This document shows, piece by piece, positions 24,001 to 33,807 of a stretch of DNA of 62,123 nt; positions within the stretch are counted from its first letter, which is position 1; every line of letters begins with the position of its first letter. This DNA is from an uncultured Flavobacteriales bacterium. GTDB lineage: Bacteria > Bacteroidota > Bacteroidia > Flavobacteriales_D > Sanyastnellaceae. The stretch covers positions 1-62,123 of the forward strand of contig CAJQLF010000024.1 of the NCBI GenBank assembly GCA_905479115.1, read 5' to 3'. The notes below the pieces were generated by a model. That model was not told the origin of the DNA. It did no database searches and saw nothing but the letters and a program-made list of their open reading frames with translations. A program made the translations under genes and the position numbers.

Positions 24001-26376
24001 ATGAGAGAGCGTGGAAATTTCGGGGCAATTTTTGCCGCCATTGGCTTGGTCACCTGCTCCTTCGCGTTTGCCCAAAATGAAGCACAACGACAGGCCTTAG
24101 GGCAGCGGATTACCTCTCCTATTTCCCTGGATGGGAACCTCGATGATGATGCTTGGCAATTGCTTCCTGACCAAGGCGATTTTAAGCAATATTCCCCCAA
24201 TCCGGGCGCAGCACCGTCGCAGCCAACGACTGTCCGATTCGGATACGATGACAACGCGCTTTACATCGGCGCGCGCATGTGGGATGCTGCTCCAGATTCC
24301 ATTCTGCATCAATTGAGCGAGCGGGATCGAACGATGAATACCGACGAGTTTGGCCTTTGGTTTAGCCCGTTCGACGATGGCATCAACGCCGTGCGATTCA
24401 TAACAACGCCGGACGGCATCCAAATTGACGAGCAAATTTCCAATGACGGAGACGACTCGTCATGGGACGCCGTGTGGGATGTGGTTTGCCGCATAGACTC
24501 CTTGGGCTGGGTCGCGGAATTCCGAATCCCGTGGATGGCTTTTCGCTTTCCCGAACGACCCAGCCAATCTTGGGGCATGAACATGTTCCGCAGCATTCGC
24601 CGGCACAGGGAAGAAAGTGTTTGGAATCCCATGGACCCCACCCAGCGGCTGCTCAACCAAGGAGGGCTTTTGGAGGGCATAGAGGGAATTACCCCCCCCT
24701 TGCGGCTCAGTCTTTTTCCTTACCTCAGTGCGTATCAAAATTGGAACAGCGAAGAGTTCGCACAATCCTACAACGGGGGGATGGACATGAAGGTGGGAAT
24801 CGGCAATGCGTTCACCTTGGACATGACGTTGATTCCTGATTTTGGTCAGGTTGTCACGGACAACTTGGTTTTGAATCTTTCTCCATTCGAAATTCGTTTT
24901 AATGAGAACCGGCAATTTTTTAAAGAAGGCACCGAGCTCTTCAATAAGAACGAAATTTTCTATTCCCGAAGAATCGGTGAGGAAGGGAGGCTATTGAATG
25001 CTTCCAAGATTTCTGGCCGCTTGTCGAATGGACTCGGACTGGGCCTGTTGCAAGCGGTTGCTACCGCTGAAGAAGACACCTCCCTTGTATCCTATACAGT
25101 GGCTGTCGCAGATCAAAACTTGCCCAACAATGGCTATGCTACAACCACGACGAGCCTGGTCACTCGGGAAGGTGCAGGATACGATGCATGGGTTCAAGCC
25201 GCAGATTTTGAGCTGCGCAATCCCGCCAATACGTGGGCGCTCAGCGGAGGCGGGTCATTCAACCAAAAATTTGCTGCAGACTCGCTGGACGATGATGAAG
25301 GCCACACTTGGAATGTGTCGGTGAATAAGATGGCCGGAAACTTTACATTCAACGCCGGGCATTTTGTGGAGTCTGCCGGATATGACCCGAACGACCTGGG
25401 ATATTTGCAAGCTCCCAATGAAGTCGCCACGTTCCTCAATGTCAATTACGGCATTTTTGAGCCGCGAGGTCGGTTCAATCGCATCAACTGGTCGTTTGAT
25501 GCCTTTTACAATCAGATTGAAACACCGAGGCTATTCAACAACTGGTTCTTATCCGCCTCCTGCAGAGCAACGACACGTCAGTTTAACACGTGGAACCTGG
25601 AGCTGAATTCGCAACCGGTGGATGGCAACAATTACTTTGCGTCCCGCATAGAGGGGCGGATTTGGAAAGAACCCGCATGGTATAGTGTCAATGGCTGGTA
25701 CAGCAGCGACTACCGAAAACCCTTCGCTATCGACTTGGGCTATTGGCATGCGGGTGGAGGGACCTACCGAGATTGGAAGGAAAACACCTACCGCTTAGCA
25801 CCGCGCATCCGTTTCAATGACCGAATGATGTTGACGTATGTTTGGAAGCTTACCGACCGAACTCGGGAACGAGGATGGGCCTTTCTGGACACCCTCGAAT
25901 CCGGTGAACTCACGAGCATTTTTGGCATGCGAGAAAACACAGAGCTCACTCAGGTACTCAATCTCTCGTACATCTTTACGAACCGCATGAGCCTCACGAC
26001 CCGTGTACGACATGCATGGAGCCAAGTCGTTTATCATTCGTTTCATGAATTGCCGACCTCGGGCAGTCTGTCTCCAGCTGCGTACAACACCTCAGCACCG
26101 CCCAGCGATTACGACTTGAACTACAATGCTTGGAGTATTGACATGGTCTACCGATGGAATTTCGCTCCAGGATCTGAAGTGAACATCGTTTGGAAAAATC
26201 AATTATTTCAACAAACCGAAGCGGGTCAAGCTCCCGGATTTGAGCTGCCCCAAACCTATGGAGACAACTTTGAGCAAATGCTCGAGTCAGGATTCATTAA
26301 TAGCTTGTCTTTCAGGGTTATATCGTTTATCGACTACAGTAGATTCAAGCAAGGTTTGCGCGGGTTTGAGAAATGA
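24001..26376 (+). CDS. DUF5916 outer-membrane protein with CBM9-like N-terminal domain
   Basis: 791 residues from the ATG at 24001, which begins a signal peptide ending FAFAQ; the open frame runs upstream to 23875 inside mltG. Residues ~40-220 resemble the CBM9/DOMON-like carbohydrate-binding domain: ISLDGNLDDDAWQLLP, VRFGYDDNALYIGARMWD, GWVAEFRIPWMAFRF. The C-terminal ~540 residues are the DUF5916 barrel-like region (FTLDMTLIPDFGQV, FEIRFNENRQFFKEGTELF). Members are large Bacteroidota envelope proteins of unknown role. The final residues (FKQGLRGFEK) do not give a classical aromatic barrel end. Confidence 0.82.
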   Translation: MRERGNFGAIFAAIGLVTCSFAFAQNEAQRQALGQRITSPISLDGNLDDDAWQLLPDQGDFKQYSPNPGAAPSQPTTVRFGYDDNALYIGARMWDAAPDSILHQLSERDRTMNTDEFGLWFSPFDDGINAVRFITTPDGIQIDEQISNDGDDSSWDAVWDVVCRIDSLGWVAEFRIPWMAFRFPERPSQSWGMNMFRSIRRHREESVWNPMDPTQRLLNQGGLLEGIEGITPPLRLSLFPYLSAYQNWNSEEFAQSYNGGMDMKVGIGNAFTLDMTLIPDFGQVVTDNLVLNLSPFEIRFNENRQFFKEGTELFNKNEIFYSRRIGEEGRLLNASKISGRLSNGLGLGLLQAVATAEEDTSLVSYTVAVADQNLPNNGYATTTTSLVTREGAGYDAWVQAADFELRNPANTWALSGGGSFNQKFAADSLDDDEGHTWNVSVNKMAGNFTFNAGHFVESAGYDPNDLGYLQAPNEVATFLNVNYGIFEPRGRFNRINWSFDAFYNQIETPRLFNNWFLSASCRATTRQFNTWNLELNSQPVDGNNYFASRIEGRIWKEPAWYSVNGWYSSDYRKPFAIDLGYWHAGGGTYRDWKENTYRLAPRIRFNDRMMLTYVWKLTDRTRERGWAFLDTLESGELTSIFGMRENTELTQVLNLSYIFTNRMSLTTRVRHAWSQVVYHSFHELPTSGSLSPAAYNTSAPPSDYDLNYNAWSIDMVYRWNFAPGSEVNIVWKNQLFQQTEAGQAPGFELPQTYGDNFEQMLESGFINSLSFRVISFIDYSRFKQGLRGFEK

Positions 26377-26397
26377 TGCGCTCCCTCCATTTGGCCT

Positions 26398-28122
26398 TCA
26401 CTCAAATTGAACGGTCCCCCGCCATTCGACCCGGTTTCCTGAAGCGTCTCGCGCCCAAATTTCCAAAACATGCTCTGATGACTGCCGATGCTTTTGATCG
26501 CTGACTTCATACCAAATCCGTTCTCGCTTCGGGTCCCATCGGAAAAGAATCCAACGCCCATCTAATCGAGCCTCGTAGGCATCGATGCCGGAAAGATCAT
26601 CTGCCAAATCAAACCTCAACTCCTTCGCTCCTTGCACATTGAGCACGTTGGGGTCACCTGTCCTAAACTGCCGGTGCGGTCGCAAGTTTGGAGCGACGGT
26701 ATCCTGCATTAATCGGTAGACCCCGCATGTTTTGGTTTCAAAGGAAAAAAGATCCGGACGAATCACCTTTCCTGTGTACACTCCTTCAATTTTACCGCCC
26801 CTTCCCTTGCGCACTGCCAATGTATGATCCCTCGCGCCCGGGTCCACTGGTAATTCTACCCGAATGGACCTGGATGTCGGCATGTCTTGAGGGCCTATTT
26901 GCCACCAAGCTTCATCTCCTGACTTCGGCTCGAATGGAAACTCGAAGTCCTCATAAAAAACGCGCGCGGGACCAGAGGCTGAGGCAACTCCATTCCGAAC
27001 GTCAAATGGCTGGTCGTATCGGTACAAACCTGAATCCTGCTCAAGCGGAGCCGACTCAAACGTGACCTGCCACTTCCCCGCAGTCTGATTGCCGTGCACA
27101 TCCCAAATTCGAACTTCAATGTCTTGCGCAAGTGAATCACCGCCGTCCAGGACTGCGCTGGTTCGGTAAGCCTCATAAATCGGAAGGCGGTTTCCAGGCA
27201 ACCTGTGCAGCCGATGCACTTGCTCACCCGTCCGCTCCCAAGCATCGTAAAGTGCATGAGCATTCATGTCGCGACTCACCGCAAAGTTCAGGGTGTCCAA
27301 TTCCCATGCAAACCAAAGCACCTCATCAACGTAGAGCTCAGCCCTGTAAACCCCGCAGCGGTTTGTCGCTCCGTCCAGTCGATCCAGCGCCTCCAGTCCC
27401 AAACGCGCTTTTCCCGTTATCCGAATCGTTTGAGCTCCAGGACTGAAGCGAACCGGACGCTGCGAACCATTGACCCGCGAACCATCCACTGGAAGAACCC
27501 AAAGCCCCTGCAATTCCGGAGCTACCTCATCCGGCACATCAAACCCCCAAAAGAAGGGGTTGATTGGATGTTGTGTTTTTGTTTCGCGCACCTCAAAATG
27601 CAAATGCGGCCCTCCACTGCTCCCGGAGTTTCCCGACCACCCAATCGTATCACCTTGGACAAAACTGAAGGCTCGTTTGGGACTTTGATCTATGCCAAAC
27701 CGCTGTTGGGCATACTGCTGCTCCAACGCATATTGCTCAAGCATCGGCGCGAAGCGCTGCAAGTGGGCGTAGACTGTTGTCAAGCCCTGGGGATCCGATA
27801 GGTAGAGCGCTCGGCCGTATCCGTAAGGAGAGATCTTGATTCTCGCCACCACCCCATCGCTGGCGGCAAGGACAGGCAATCCCTCTCTTCCCTCTGTTTT
27901 GAAATCCAACCCCGTATGAAAATGGTCCTGGCGCAATTCACCAAAGTTTCCCGAGAGAACCAAAGGGATATGCAGGGGGGAATTGAGCCCTTGAAACTTG
28001 CCGAAAACGGGTGGATGCAATGCCTCTTGGGCCCGCGAAACCTCGGGCCTCAGTCCACCCAAGGCGCACCACACCATGAAAATCAGTATACCAATACCCG
28101 GTTTTTTTTCGTTCATCAACAT
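26398..28122 (-). CDS. M23 family metallopeptidase, secreted
   Basis: About 574 residues from the ATG at 28122; the open frame reaches 28152, but a perfect TAGTTTTG box lies between the two, so the upstream start would not be transcribed. An ATG at 28116 is equally possible. A signal peptide (GIGILIFMVWCALGGL) precedes the lysostaphin-type domain: FHTGLDFKTEGREGLPVLAA (zinc His and Asp), SDGVVARIKISPYGYGRALY, then GWSGNSGSSGGPHLHFEVRE (HxH). It would cut peptidoglycan cross-bridges or peptides in the periplasm. The remaining ~380 residues hold beta-rich domains of unknown function. It converges with the DUF5916 gene, with a 21-bp gap. Confidence 0.88.
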   Translation of the reverse strand: MLMNEKKPGIGILIFMVWCALGGLRPEVSRAQEALHPPVFGKFQGLNSPLHIPLVLSGNFGELRQDHFHTGLDFKTEGREGLPVLAASDGVVARIKISPYGYGRALYLSDPQGLTTVYAHLQRFAPMLEQYALEQQYAQQRFGIDQSPKRAFSFVQGDTIGWSGNSGSSGGPHLHFEVRETKTQHPINPFFWGFDVPDEVAPELQGLWVLPVDGSRVNGSQRPVRFSPGAQTIRITGKARLGLEALDRLDGATNRCGVYRAELYVDEVLWFAWELDTLNFAVSRDMNAHALYDAWERTGEQVHRLHRLPGNRLPIYEAYRTSAVLDGGDSLAQDIEVRIWDVHGNQTAGKWQVTFESAPLEQDSGLYRYDQPFDVRNGVASASGPARVFYEDFEFPFEPKSGDEAWWQIGPQDMPTSRSIRVELPVDPGARDHTLAVRKGRGGKIEGVYTGKVIRPDLFSFETKTCGVYRLMQDTVAPNLRPHRQFRTGDPNVLNVQGAKELRFDLADDLSGIDAYEARLDGRWILFRWDPKRERIWYEVSDQKHRQSSEHVLEIWARDASGNRVEWRGTVQFE

Positions 28123-28130
28123 GAGGATTG

Positions 28131-28138
28131 CAAAACTA
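28131..28138 (-). promoter_or_regulatory. Bacteroidota -7 box TAGTTTTG for the M23 peptidase gene
   Basis: Exact TAnnTTTG match on the minus strand, 8 bp before the ATG at 28122. It faces a second exact box at 28186 on the other strand, making a compact divergent promoter pair. Confidence 0.6.
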
Positions 28139-28185
28139 ACATAGGAACCCAACGCGAAACACTATGAATTCGCACTTGCAATCCT

Positions 28186-28193
28186 TAAGTTTG
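28186..28193 (+). promoter_or_regulatory. Bacteroidota -7 box TAAGTTTG for the zapB-like/zapA/rny operon
   Basis: Exact TAnnTTTG match 15 bp before the ATG at 28209. It shows that the in-frame ATG at 28164 is not the start. Confidence 0.6.
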
Positions 28194-28208
28194 TATGGAA
28201 CCACGGAA

Positions 28209-28571
28209 ATGAACAACGACTCCGCAATAGCGACACAAAAACAAACGACAGCCCAAAGGCTTGAGTCTTTTGTGAAGCGGGCTGAAATGTTGGTGACGGC
28301 CTATGAGAAGCAGTCTCGATTGCTTGAAAGTACCCGGCTAGAATTGCAGGAATTACAGATGCAGAATGCGGCGATGAAAGATGAATTGGAACGAGTAAAT
28401 TCCAGTCATCAGCGGAAAGCGGCTCAGCAACTGACTTTGGATGTTTCCGAAGGTTCACCCTCTACACTTTTACCCCATTCTCAATTATCAGATACCCCAA
28501 GCATTGACCGCACAGACGTTCAATTGCTTTTGAGTGAAATAGAATCGTGCATCGCATTACTTGAAGCTTAA
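28209..28571 (+). CDS. Small coiled-coil protein upstream of zapA (ZapB-like by position)
   Basis: 120 residues from the ATG at 28209, placed just after a perfect -7 box; an in-frame ATG at 28164 lies upstream of it. Residues ~15-70 form a heptad-rich coiled coil (FVKRAEMLVTAYEKQSRLLE, RLELQELQMQNAAMKDELER). The tail has a second short helix (RTDVQLLLSEIESCIALLEA). There are no membrane segments. The stop overlaps the zapA start (TAATG). By position and coiled-coil form it may be the ZapA partner in division-ring assembly, but I see no sequence match beyond coiled-coil character. Confidence 0.7.
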   Translation: MNNDSAIATQKQTTAQRLESFVKRAEMLVTAYEKQSRLLESTRLELQELQMQNAAMKDELERVNSSHQRKAAQQLTLDVSEGSPSTLLPHSQLSDTPSIDRTDVQLLLSEIESCIALLEA

Positions 28572-28855
28572 TGGAAAGCATTCGAATCAACATAGCAGGG
28601 CGGGAATATCCGCTGAACGCTCCTTCTCACGAGGTGGCGAATTTGAAGCAAGCAGCAGCCAAAATCAATGCACAGTACGAGGCCTTTCAAGAACAGTTCC
28701 AAGTGGATGACCCGGTGGATTTATTAGCGCTAACCGCCCTTCATTTATCGGATTCCACCTCGCCTGCATCATCCAAAGCAGATGAGCTACCTCTGGAAAC
28801 ACTCAATCGCATGAACCGCATTTCTGAGCGCATTCAAAAAGCTTTGGAGGTCTGA
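28571..28855 (+). CDS. zapA: Cell division protein ZapA
   Basis: 94 residues, normal for the family. The N-terminal strand-turn pattern ([20 protein letters not shown]) and the following helix ([20 protein letters not shown]), then a second helix ([13 protein letters not shown]), match ZapA, which binds FtsZ and bundles its filaments at mid-cell. It overlaps the upstream coiled-coil gene by one base and precedes rny by 16 bp. The zapA-rny order is a known Bacteroidota arrangement. Confidence 0.88.
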   Translation: MESIRINIAGREYPLNAPSHEVANLKQAAAKINAQYEAFQEQFQVDDPVDLLALTALHLSDSTSPASSKADELPLETLNRMNRISERIQKALEV

Positions 28856-28871
28856 TCTACATCAGACACCT

Positions 28872-30413
28872 ATGGACATAACGACGATTTTAATTGGATC
28901 ACTTGCGGGCCTTGTGGTCGGCGGCGGATTAGGCTATGCGCTCTTCAACCGCTTCCTATCAAGTCAAAGGGACCAAATACTCGCGAAAGCCGAAGAGCAA
29001 GGCGAAAACATCAAGGAGAAAAAAATCCTGCAAGCCAAAGAAAAGTTTATCCAACTCAAAGAAAAACACAGCACCGAATCAAAGGAGCGCAATGCGGCCC
29101 TTCAATCCAAAGAGGATAAGCTTCGAAACGAGTTCAACCAACTCAAGAAAGAGCAAGACCGGGTGAAGGCCAAAGAAAGCCACGTCAACCGAGAGCAGGA
29201 TAAGATTACACAGCGACTTGAAGCTTTGCAAAACAAAGGCAAGGACTTAGACAAAGAGCGGCAACGCGCAGTCGATTTGCTCGAGAAAATCGCCAACATG
29301 TCCGCCGACGATGCCAAAGAAGCGCTCAAGGAGCAAATTTTGAATGATGCCAAAGCCATGGCCTCATCCCAAGTCCAAGACATTCTGGATGATGCCAAAC
29401 TCAGAGCAAGTCACGACGCCAAAAAGATTGTCATTCAGACCATCCAGCGCGTAGCCACGGAGCACAGTGTTGAAAATTCTGTATCCGTCTTCAATATCAC
29501 CAACGACGACATCAAAGGGCGCATCATCGGACGAGAAGGTCGAAACATTCGCGCCTTGGAAGCCGCGACCGGTGTTGAATTTATTGTGGACGACACACCC
29601 GAGGCCATCATCTTAAGTTGCTTCGACCCCGTTCGCCGTGAGATAGCTCGACTGTCTCTCCATCAGCTGGTCACAGACGGACGCATCCACCCCGCCCGCA
29701 TTGAGGAAGTGGTTGCGAAAGTCACCAAGAAACTCGACGAAGAAATCTTGGAAATCGGGAAACGAACCTGCATTGACTTGGGGATCCACAATATGAAAGG
29801 CGAACTGACCCGCATGGTGGGTCGCATGAAGTATCGGTCTTCTTATGGTCAAAACCTACTTCAACACAGCCGTGAAGTTGCCAACCTCTGTGCCACCATG
29901 GCCGCTGAATTGGGATTGGATACTAAAGCTGCCAAACGAGCAGGCCTGCTTCATGACATTGGTAAAGTAAGCGATGAAGAAAGTGAATTTCCACACGCGT
30001 TGCTGGGCATGAAAATTGCCGAACGATGTGGGGAAAAACCCGACATCTTGAATGCCATTGGAGCCCACCACGATGAGATTGAAATGACGACGCTGCTCTC
30101 TCCCATTGTGCAGGTTTGCGATGCGATTTCTGGTGCACGCCCAGGTGCACGTAGGGAAATGGTCGAAGCCTACATCCAACGCCTTCGGGACCTGGAAAAC
30201 CTAGCCCTGGAATTCCCTGGAGTCACGAAATCATACGCAATCCAGGCAGGCCGTGAATTGCGTGTTATGGTGGAAAGCGACCAAGTATCAGACGAAGATG
30301 CAGATCAACTTTCGGTCGACCTCTCCCAACGCATCATGAATGATATGACATATCCCGGCCAAGTAAAAGTCACGGTCATCCGTGAGAAACGATCCGTGAG
30401 CATAGCGAGATAA
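28872..30413 (+). CDS. rny: Ribonuclease Y
   Basis: 513 residues. One N-terminal membrane helix ([20 protein letters not shown]) anchors the enzyme. A long charged coiled coil (about 30-180) follows, then a KH domain ([39 protein letters not shown]) and an HD domain with the metal motif GLLHDIGKV and the second ligand group GAHHDEIEM. RNase Y starts bulk mRNA decay by endonucleolytic cleavage. The length and order of domains are standard. The next gene starts 2 bp after its stop. Confidence 0.95.
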   Translation: MDITTILIGSLAGLVVGGGLGYALFNRFLSSQRDQILAKAEEQGENIKEKKILQAKEKFIQLKEKHSTESKERNAALQSKEDKLRNEFNQLKKEQDRVKAKESHVNREQDKITQRLEALQNKGKDLDKERQRAVDLLEKIANMSADDAKEALKEQILNDAKAMASSQVQDILDDAKLRASHDAKKIVIQTIQRVATEHSVENSVSVFNITNDDIKGRIIGREGRNIRALEAATGVEFIVDDTPEAIILSCFDPVRREIARLSLHQLVTDGRIHPARIEEVVAKVTKKLDEEILEIGKRTCIDLGIHNMKGELTRMVGRMKYRSSYGQNLLQHSREVANLCATMAAELGLDTKAAKRAGLLHDIGKVSDEESEFPHALLGMKIAERCGEKPDILNAIGAHHDEIEMTTLLSPIVQVCDAISGARPGARREMVEAYIQRLRDLENLALEFPGVTKSYAIQAGRELRVMVESDQVSDEDADQLSVDLSQRIMNDMTYPGQVKVTVIREKRSVSIAR

Positions 30414-30415
30414 GT

Positions 30416-31966
30416 ATGAGACGTAAGCCGCCTGCATTTGCAACCTCGATTCGATGGCAATCGGTCAACGTTGTGAGCCAGGTATTGCTGCAATTGGTCT
30501 TCATCATGCTTCTTGCACGCTTGATTTCGAAGGCTGATTTCGGCGTAATGTCCATCGCCTTGGTGGTCGTTGGTTTCATCGAGATTTTCGCCCAAATCGG
30601 CATCGGTCCGTCCTTGATTCAGCGCAAAAACCTGCAACCGGAAAATATCCGAGCGGCATTTCATTTCTCGCTGGCACTGGGGGGCGTCTTTTTTGCGATG
30701 ATGTACGTTGCCGCACCTTGGGTTGGAGCTTGGTTCAACAGCGATACTTTGACCGAAGTTTTGCGATGGATCGCCTTTAGCTTCATTTTATCGAGCATCG
30801 CTTTGGTTCCAAGAAGCTTGTTGATTCGGCAGATGCAATTCAAACGCTTATTTCTGGCAGCCTTGTTCAGCATGGCCCTTGGCAACCTGGGGATTGGACT
30901 CGGATTGGCCTACGCAGGATATGGTATCTGGGCATATGTCGGAGCCTTGTTGAGTCAAAATGCGCTCCTAGGATTGGCCTATTGGATTATACGGCCCGAC
31001 GGCTCGCGTCAAATCTGGGGCGCTTGGTCCTGGCCCGACTTGCGCAGCATGTTGGTTTATGGAGGAAAATCGACCGTGTTTAATTGGCTGAATTACACTT
31101 CAACCAAGGTCGACACGTTAATTGTTGGAGAATTCAATCAATCTCATGCAGCATCCACGGGTGGATGGAGCTCAACGGGAGTGTATGACCGGTCTGCGCA
31201 TTTGATGTCCCTTCCCATTACCATTCTGGGCAAATTGGGCGACAGTGTCTTGTTCAGTGGCATGTCGGCGCTTCAATCGGATGCGAAGGCGCTCAACCGC
31301 GTCCTGGTTCGAGGATTGGGCCTCATCGCCTGGGTGATTTTTCCGGGGAGTTTAGCTTTGGCTTGGTTTTCCACAGAGGTAGCTGTGATATTGCTTGGGG
31401 AGGAGTACATAGAGGCCGGATCCGTTGTTCGTGTTTTATTTCTGGGGGTCGGTTTCCGATCACTCATCAAATTGGCAGACGCAGTGGTCCGTGCAACCGA
31501 CAGACTCGTTCCAGCCATAGCCATCAAAAGCCTCTACCTCATTGGACTCTCGGGCTCCGCATGGTGGACGATGCAACAAGGGTTTGGCATAGAGGGAGTC
31601 GCCTGGGCTGTAACAGGCTGCACGCTATTGCAATTTGTGGTGTATTTCTCGTGGATGACACCCGCGTTAAAACTGCCTTGGAACACTTTCTTCCGTTCCA
31701 TTGCCCCCGGCCTGAGCGGACTGATTCTCGCAGCACCCGGCTATTGGGTCATTGGATCCTTCGGCTTTGAATGGATTGACCAAGACGGAACACTGGTGGC
31801 CTGGGCCCTCGGTGTTCAAGTTGCACTGGTCGTTTGCTGGTCCATCTTGGTCTGGACAATCCTCGCCATGCGGAACCCTGCGGTGCTTGATGGGGGCGAT
31901 GAAGAACTTCGGACAAAGTGGACTGCATACCTTCCGAAATGGAGCCAAAAATTAATTCGTAAATGA
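30416..31966 (+). CDS. Oligosaccharide flippase, MOP superfamily (Wzx/WzxC-like)
   Basis: 516 residues with about 14 hydrophobic segments. The N-terminus (VVSQVLLQLVFIMLLARLIS followed by DFGVMSIALVVVGFIEIFAQ and IGIGPSLIQRKNLQ) matches the lipopolysaccharide/colanic-acid exporter branch. It moves undecaprenyl-linked sugars across the inner membrane. It directly follows rny (2-bp gap), an unusual partner, and may reach the same mRNA. The downstream gene overlaps it as ATGA. It may work with rfbC and the Wza-like gene 8 kb away, though they are not in one operon. Confidence 0.88.
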   Translation: MRRKPPAFATSIRWQSVNVVSQVLLQLVFIMLLARLISKADFGVMSIALVVVGFIEIFAQIGIGPSLIQRKNLQPENIRAAFHFSLALGGVFFAMMYVAAPWVGAWFNSDTLTEVLRWIAFSFILSSIALVPRSLLIRQMQFKRLFLAALFSMALGNLGIGLGLAYAGYGIWAYVGALLSQNALLGLAYWIIRPDGSRQIWGAWSWPDLRSMLVYGGKSTVFNWLNYTSTKVDTLIVGEFNQSHAASTGGWSSTGVYDRSAHLMSLPITILGKLGDSVLFSGMSALQSDAKALNRVLVRGLGLIAWVIFPGSLALAWFSTEVAVILLGEEYIEAGSVVRVLFLGVGFRSLIKLADAVVRATDRLVPAIAIKSLYLIGLSGSAWWTMQQGFGIEGVAWAVTGCTLLQFVVYFSWMTPALKLPWNTFFRSIAPGLSGLILAAPGYWVIGSFGFEWIDQDGTLVAWALGVQVALVVCWSILVWTILAMRNPAVLDGGDEELRTKWTAYLPKWSQKLIRK

Positions 31967-32652
31967 AGGCAATGCTGTGCCTTTTGCTTCTGCATCTTGG
32001 AAGCGCCTGCGGGGCGGTTTCAGATAGCTTGTTGGTCGCAGACAGTTTGTCAGCTCCTTCAGTTCGCGTCAGGAGCGTGGATGCGATGGTGCAAATAGAC
32101 AGCCTCTGGACCGATACGATCTGGTCTTGGAGCGGTCCGTGTGAAAACAACTCACGGCTATTCCGTTTTGAATTTGGCGATAGTCTGTACCGGTCCGTAT
32201 CCGTGCCTTGCCCAGTTGCCGTGGGCCATGCGATTCAGATGGCTGCAGCTTCACTTTATGCAGAGCCAGGTTCCGACCATGCCCCGCCGCAAAGGGAGGG
32301 AGACATTCGATTATCCCTCAATGAATTGCTGAAAATTCACAGTCAAAGCATTCAAGAGGGCTGCTATCCGCCACTGCCCCAATCGGAATTCCAACTGCTT
32401 TTCGATGAATTGAATGCAGCAATATTTGAATCCGATAAATGCGCGCTTCTTTCCACCCGTGGTCAGCAATCGTGTTTGACTTCTCATCAAGTCAAGGAAG
32501 CTTTGCTCTTGATCCCAAGCGAGGATAAGCGCCTACAAACGATGCAAGATGCCTTTGCTAAACCTGGTTTTTGGAGCCGAGAGGACCTGGAATCGCTCTT
32601 TCAATTAAGGTACATTTTTGAGCAAGCCCTAGAATCCTTTGAAACCTTTTAA
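31963..32652 (+). CDS. Exported hypothetical protein
   Basis: 229 residues, ATGA overlap with the flippase stop. The N-terminus (MKAMLCLLLLHLGSACGAVS) is a signal peptide; a Cys at 16 makes a lipoprotein possible but the surrounding residues (GSAC) are a plausible lipobox only at the small-residue level. The mature region is acidic with no recognised domain; several Cys (around PCENNS, VPCPV, GCYPP, DKCALLST, QSCL) may form disulfides. I recognise no family. Its coupling to the flippase suggests an envelope role. Confidence 0.6.
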   Translation: MKAMLCLLLLHLGSACGAVSDSLLVADSLSAPSVRVRSVDAMVQIDSLWTDTIWSWSGPCENNSRLFRFEFGDSLYRSVSVPCPVAVGHAIQMAAASLYAEPGSDHAPPQREGDIRLSLNELLKIHSQSIQEGCYPPLPQSEFQLLFDELNAAIFESDKCALLSTRGQQSCLTSHQVKEALLLIPSEDKRLQTMQDAFAKPGFWSREDLESLFQLRYIFEQALESFETF

Positions 32653-32703
32653 ATCACGTTGAAAATTTGGCTCTAATTTTCAGGAGAAGCCAAAATCATA
32701 GCA

Positions 32704-32711
32704 GAACTTTG
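32704..32711 (+). promoter_or_regulatory. Candidate -7 box (GAACTTTG) for serC
   Basis: GAACTTTG, then CGGC and the ATG at 32716. The 11 bases ACTTTGCGGC... before the start resemble the TATCTTTGCGGC before the GNAT gene. The TA of the consensus is GA here, so the match is imperfect. Confidence 0.4.
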
Positions 32712-32715
32712 CGGC

Positions 32716-33783
32716 ATGAAAATCCACAACTTTTCGGCTGGTCCGTGCATCTTGCCAGACGAAGTACTTCAGGAAGCAGCAGAGGCTGTTCAAGATTTCA
32801 ATGGCCTCGGCCTCTCGTTGATTGAAATCTCACACCGGAGCAAAGACTTTGTCGCCGTTATGGAGGAAGCACGCTCACTCGTGAAAGAAATGCTTCACCT
32901 CCCTGAACGGTTTGATGTATTATTTCTGCAGGGAGGAGCCAGCCTCGGGTTTTATACCGCGGCAATGAATTTTTTACCCGAAGGGGGAAAGGCAGCCTAC
33001 ATTGATTCAGGCACGTGGTCCAATAAGGCCATCAAGGAGGCCAAACTGTTGGGAGACATCGACGTCTTGGGCTCTTCCAAAGAAACGAATTACAACCACA
33101 TTCCCGCCTTCAAAAACGTTGACCCCGCAAGCGCTTTCTTACACTACACGTCGAATAACACCATTTTTGGCACGCAGTTTAGCGGAACCCCGGACGTCTC
33201 CGTTCCGCTCGTTGCGGACATGAGTTCGGACATCTTTTCCCGCACATTCGATGCCAATCCGTTCCACTTGATTTATGCCGGTGCCCAGAAAAACATGGGA
33301 CCTGCTGGAACGGTCATGTATGCATTCGACCGCGAAGCTTTGGGCCATACGGGCAGGACCATTCCTTCTTATCTGGACTTGGCCGTCCATGCGAGCAAAG
33401 ACAGCATGTTCAACACACCGCCTGTCTTCCCTGTCTATGTGACCATGCTGACATTGCGGTGGATGAAATCCATGGGCGGTGTCTCAGCCATCCAACAGCG
33501 AAATGAGGCGAAATCCAGCTTGATTTACAACGAAATTGACCGCAATCCTCTGTTCGAAGGACATGCAACCCCTGAAAGCCGTTCGCACATGAATGCCACT
33601 TTCCGTCTCCGCGATGATGCGCATGCCGCGCGATTCGATGCGCTTTGGACAGAGGCGGGTATCAGCGGGTTAAAAGGACACCGCAGCGTTGGAGGCTACC
33701 GCGCTTCGATGTACAATGCCCTTCCCCTCGAATCCGTGCAAGTGTTAGTCGATGCAATGCAAGCCTTGGAACAAAACAGCTAA
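32716..33783 (+). CDS. serC: Phosphoserine aminotransferase
   Basis: 355 residues, normal for SerC. It converts 3-phosphohydroxypyruvate to phosphoserine with glutamate. Signatures are NFSAGPCILPDEVLQEAAEA at the start, LFLQGGASLGFYTAAMNFLP, FLHYTSNNTIFGTQF, VADMSSDIFSR, then the PLP-lysine block YAGAQKNMGPAGTVMY and the C-terminal GLKGHRSVGGYRASMYNALP. It heads the plus-strand unit serC-serA-DUF1015-yggS; serA begins 24 bp after its stop. Confidence 0.95.
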   Translation: MKIHNFSAGPCILPDEVLQEAAEAVQDFNGLGLSLIEISHRSKDFVAVMEEARSLVKEMLHLPERFDVLFLQGGASLGFYTAAMNFLPEGGKAAYIDSGTWSNKAIKEAKLLGDIDVLGSSKETNYNHIPAFKNVDPASAFLHYTSNNTIFGTQFSGTPDVSVPLVADMSSDIFSRTFDANPFHLIYAGAQKNMGPAGTVMYAFDREALGHTGRTIPSYLDLAVHASKDSMFNTPPVFPVYVTMLTLRWMKSMGGVSAIQQRNEAKSSLIYNEIDRNPLFEGHATPESRSHMNATFRLRDDAHAARFDALWTEAGISGLKGHRSVGGYRASMYNALPLESVQVLVDAMQALEQNS

Positions 33784-33807
33784 TCCCCCCTACCCAGATT
33801 CCCGCTC

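Noticed and set aside
32666-32694. 7-bp hairpin (TTTGGCT/AGCCAAA) between the exported protein and serC
   Set aside because: It has a 15-base loop and no U tract on either side, so I do not call it a terminator.
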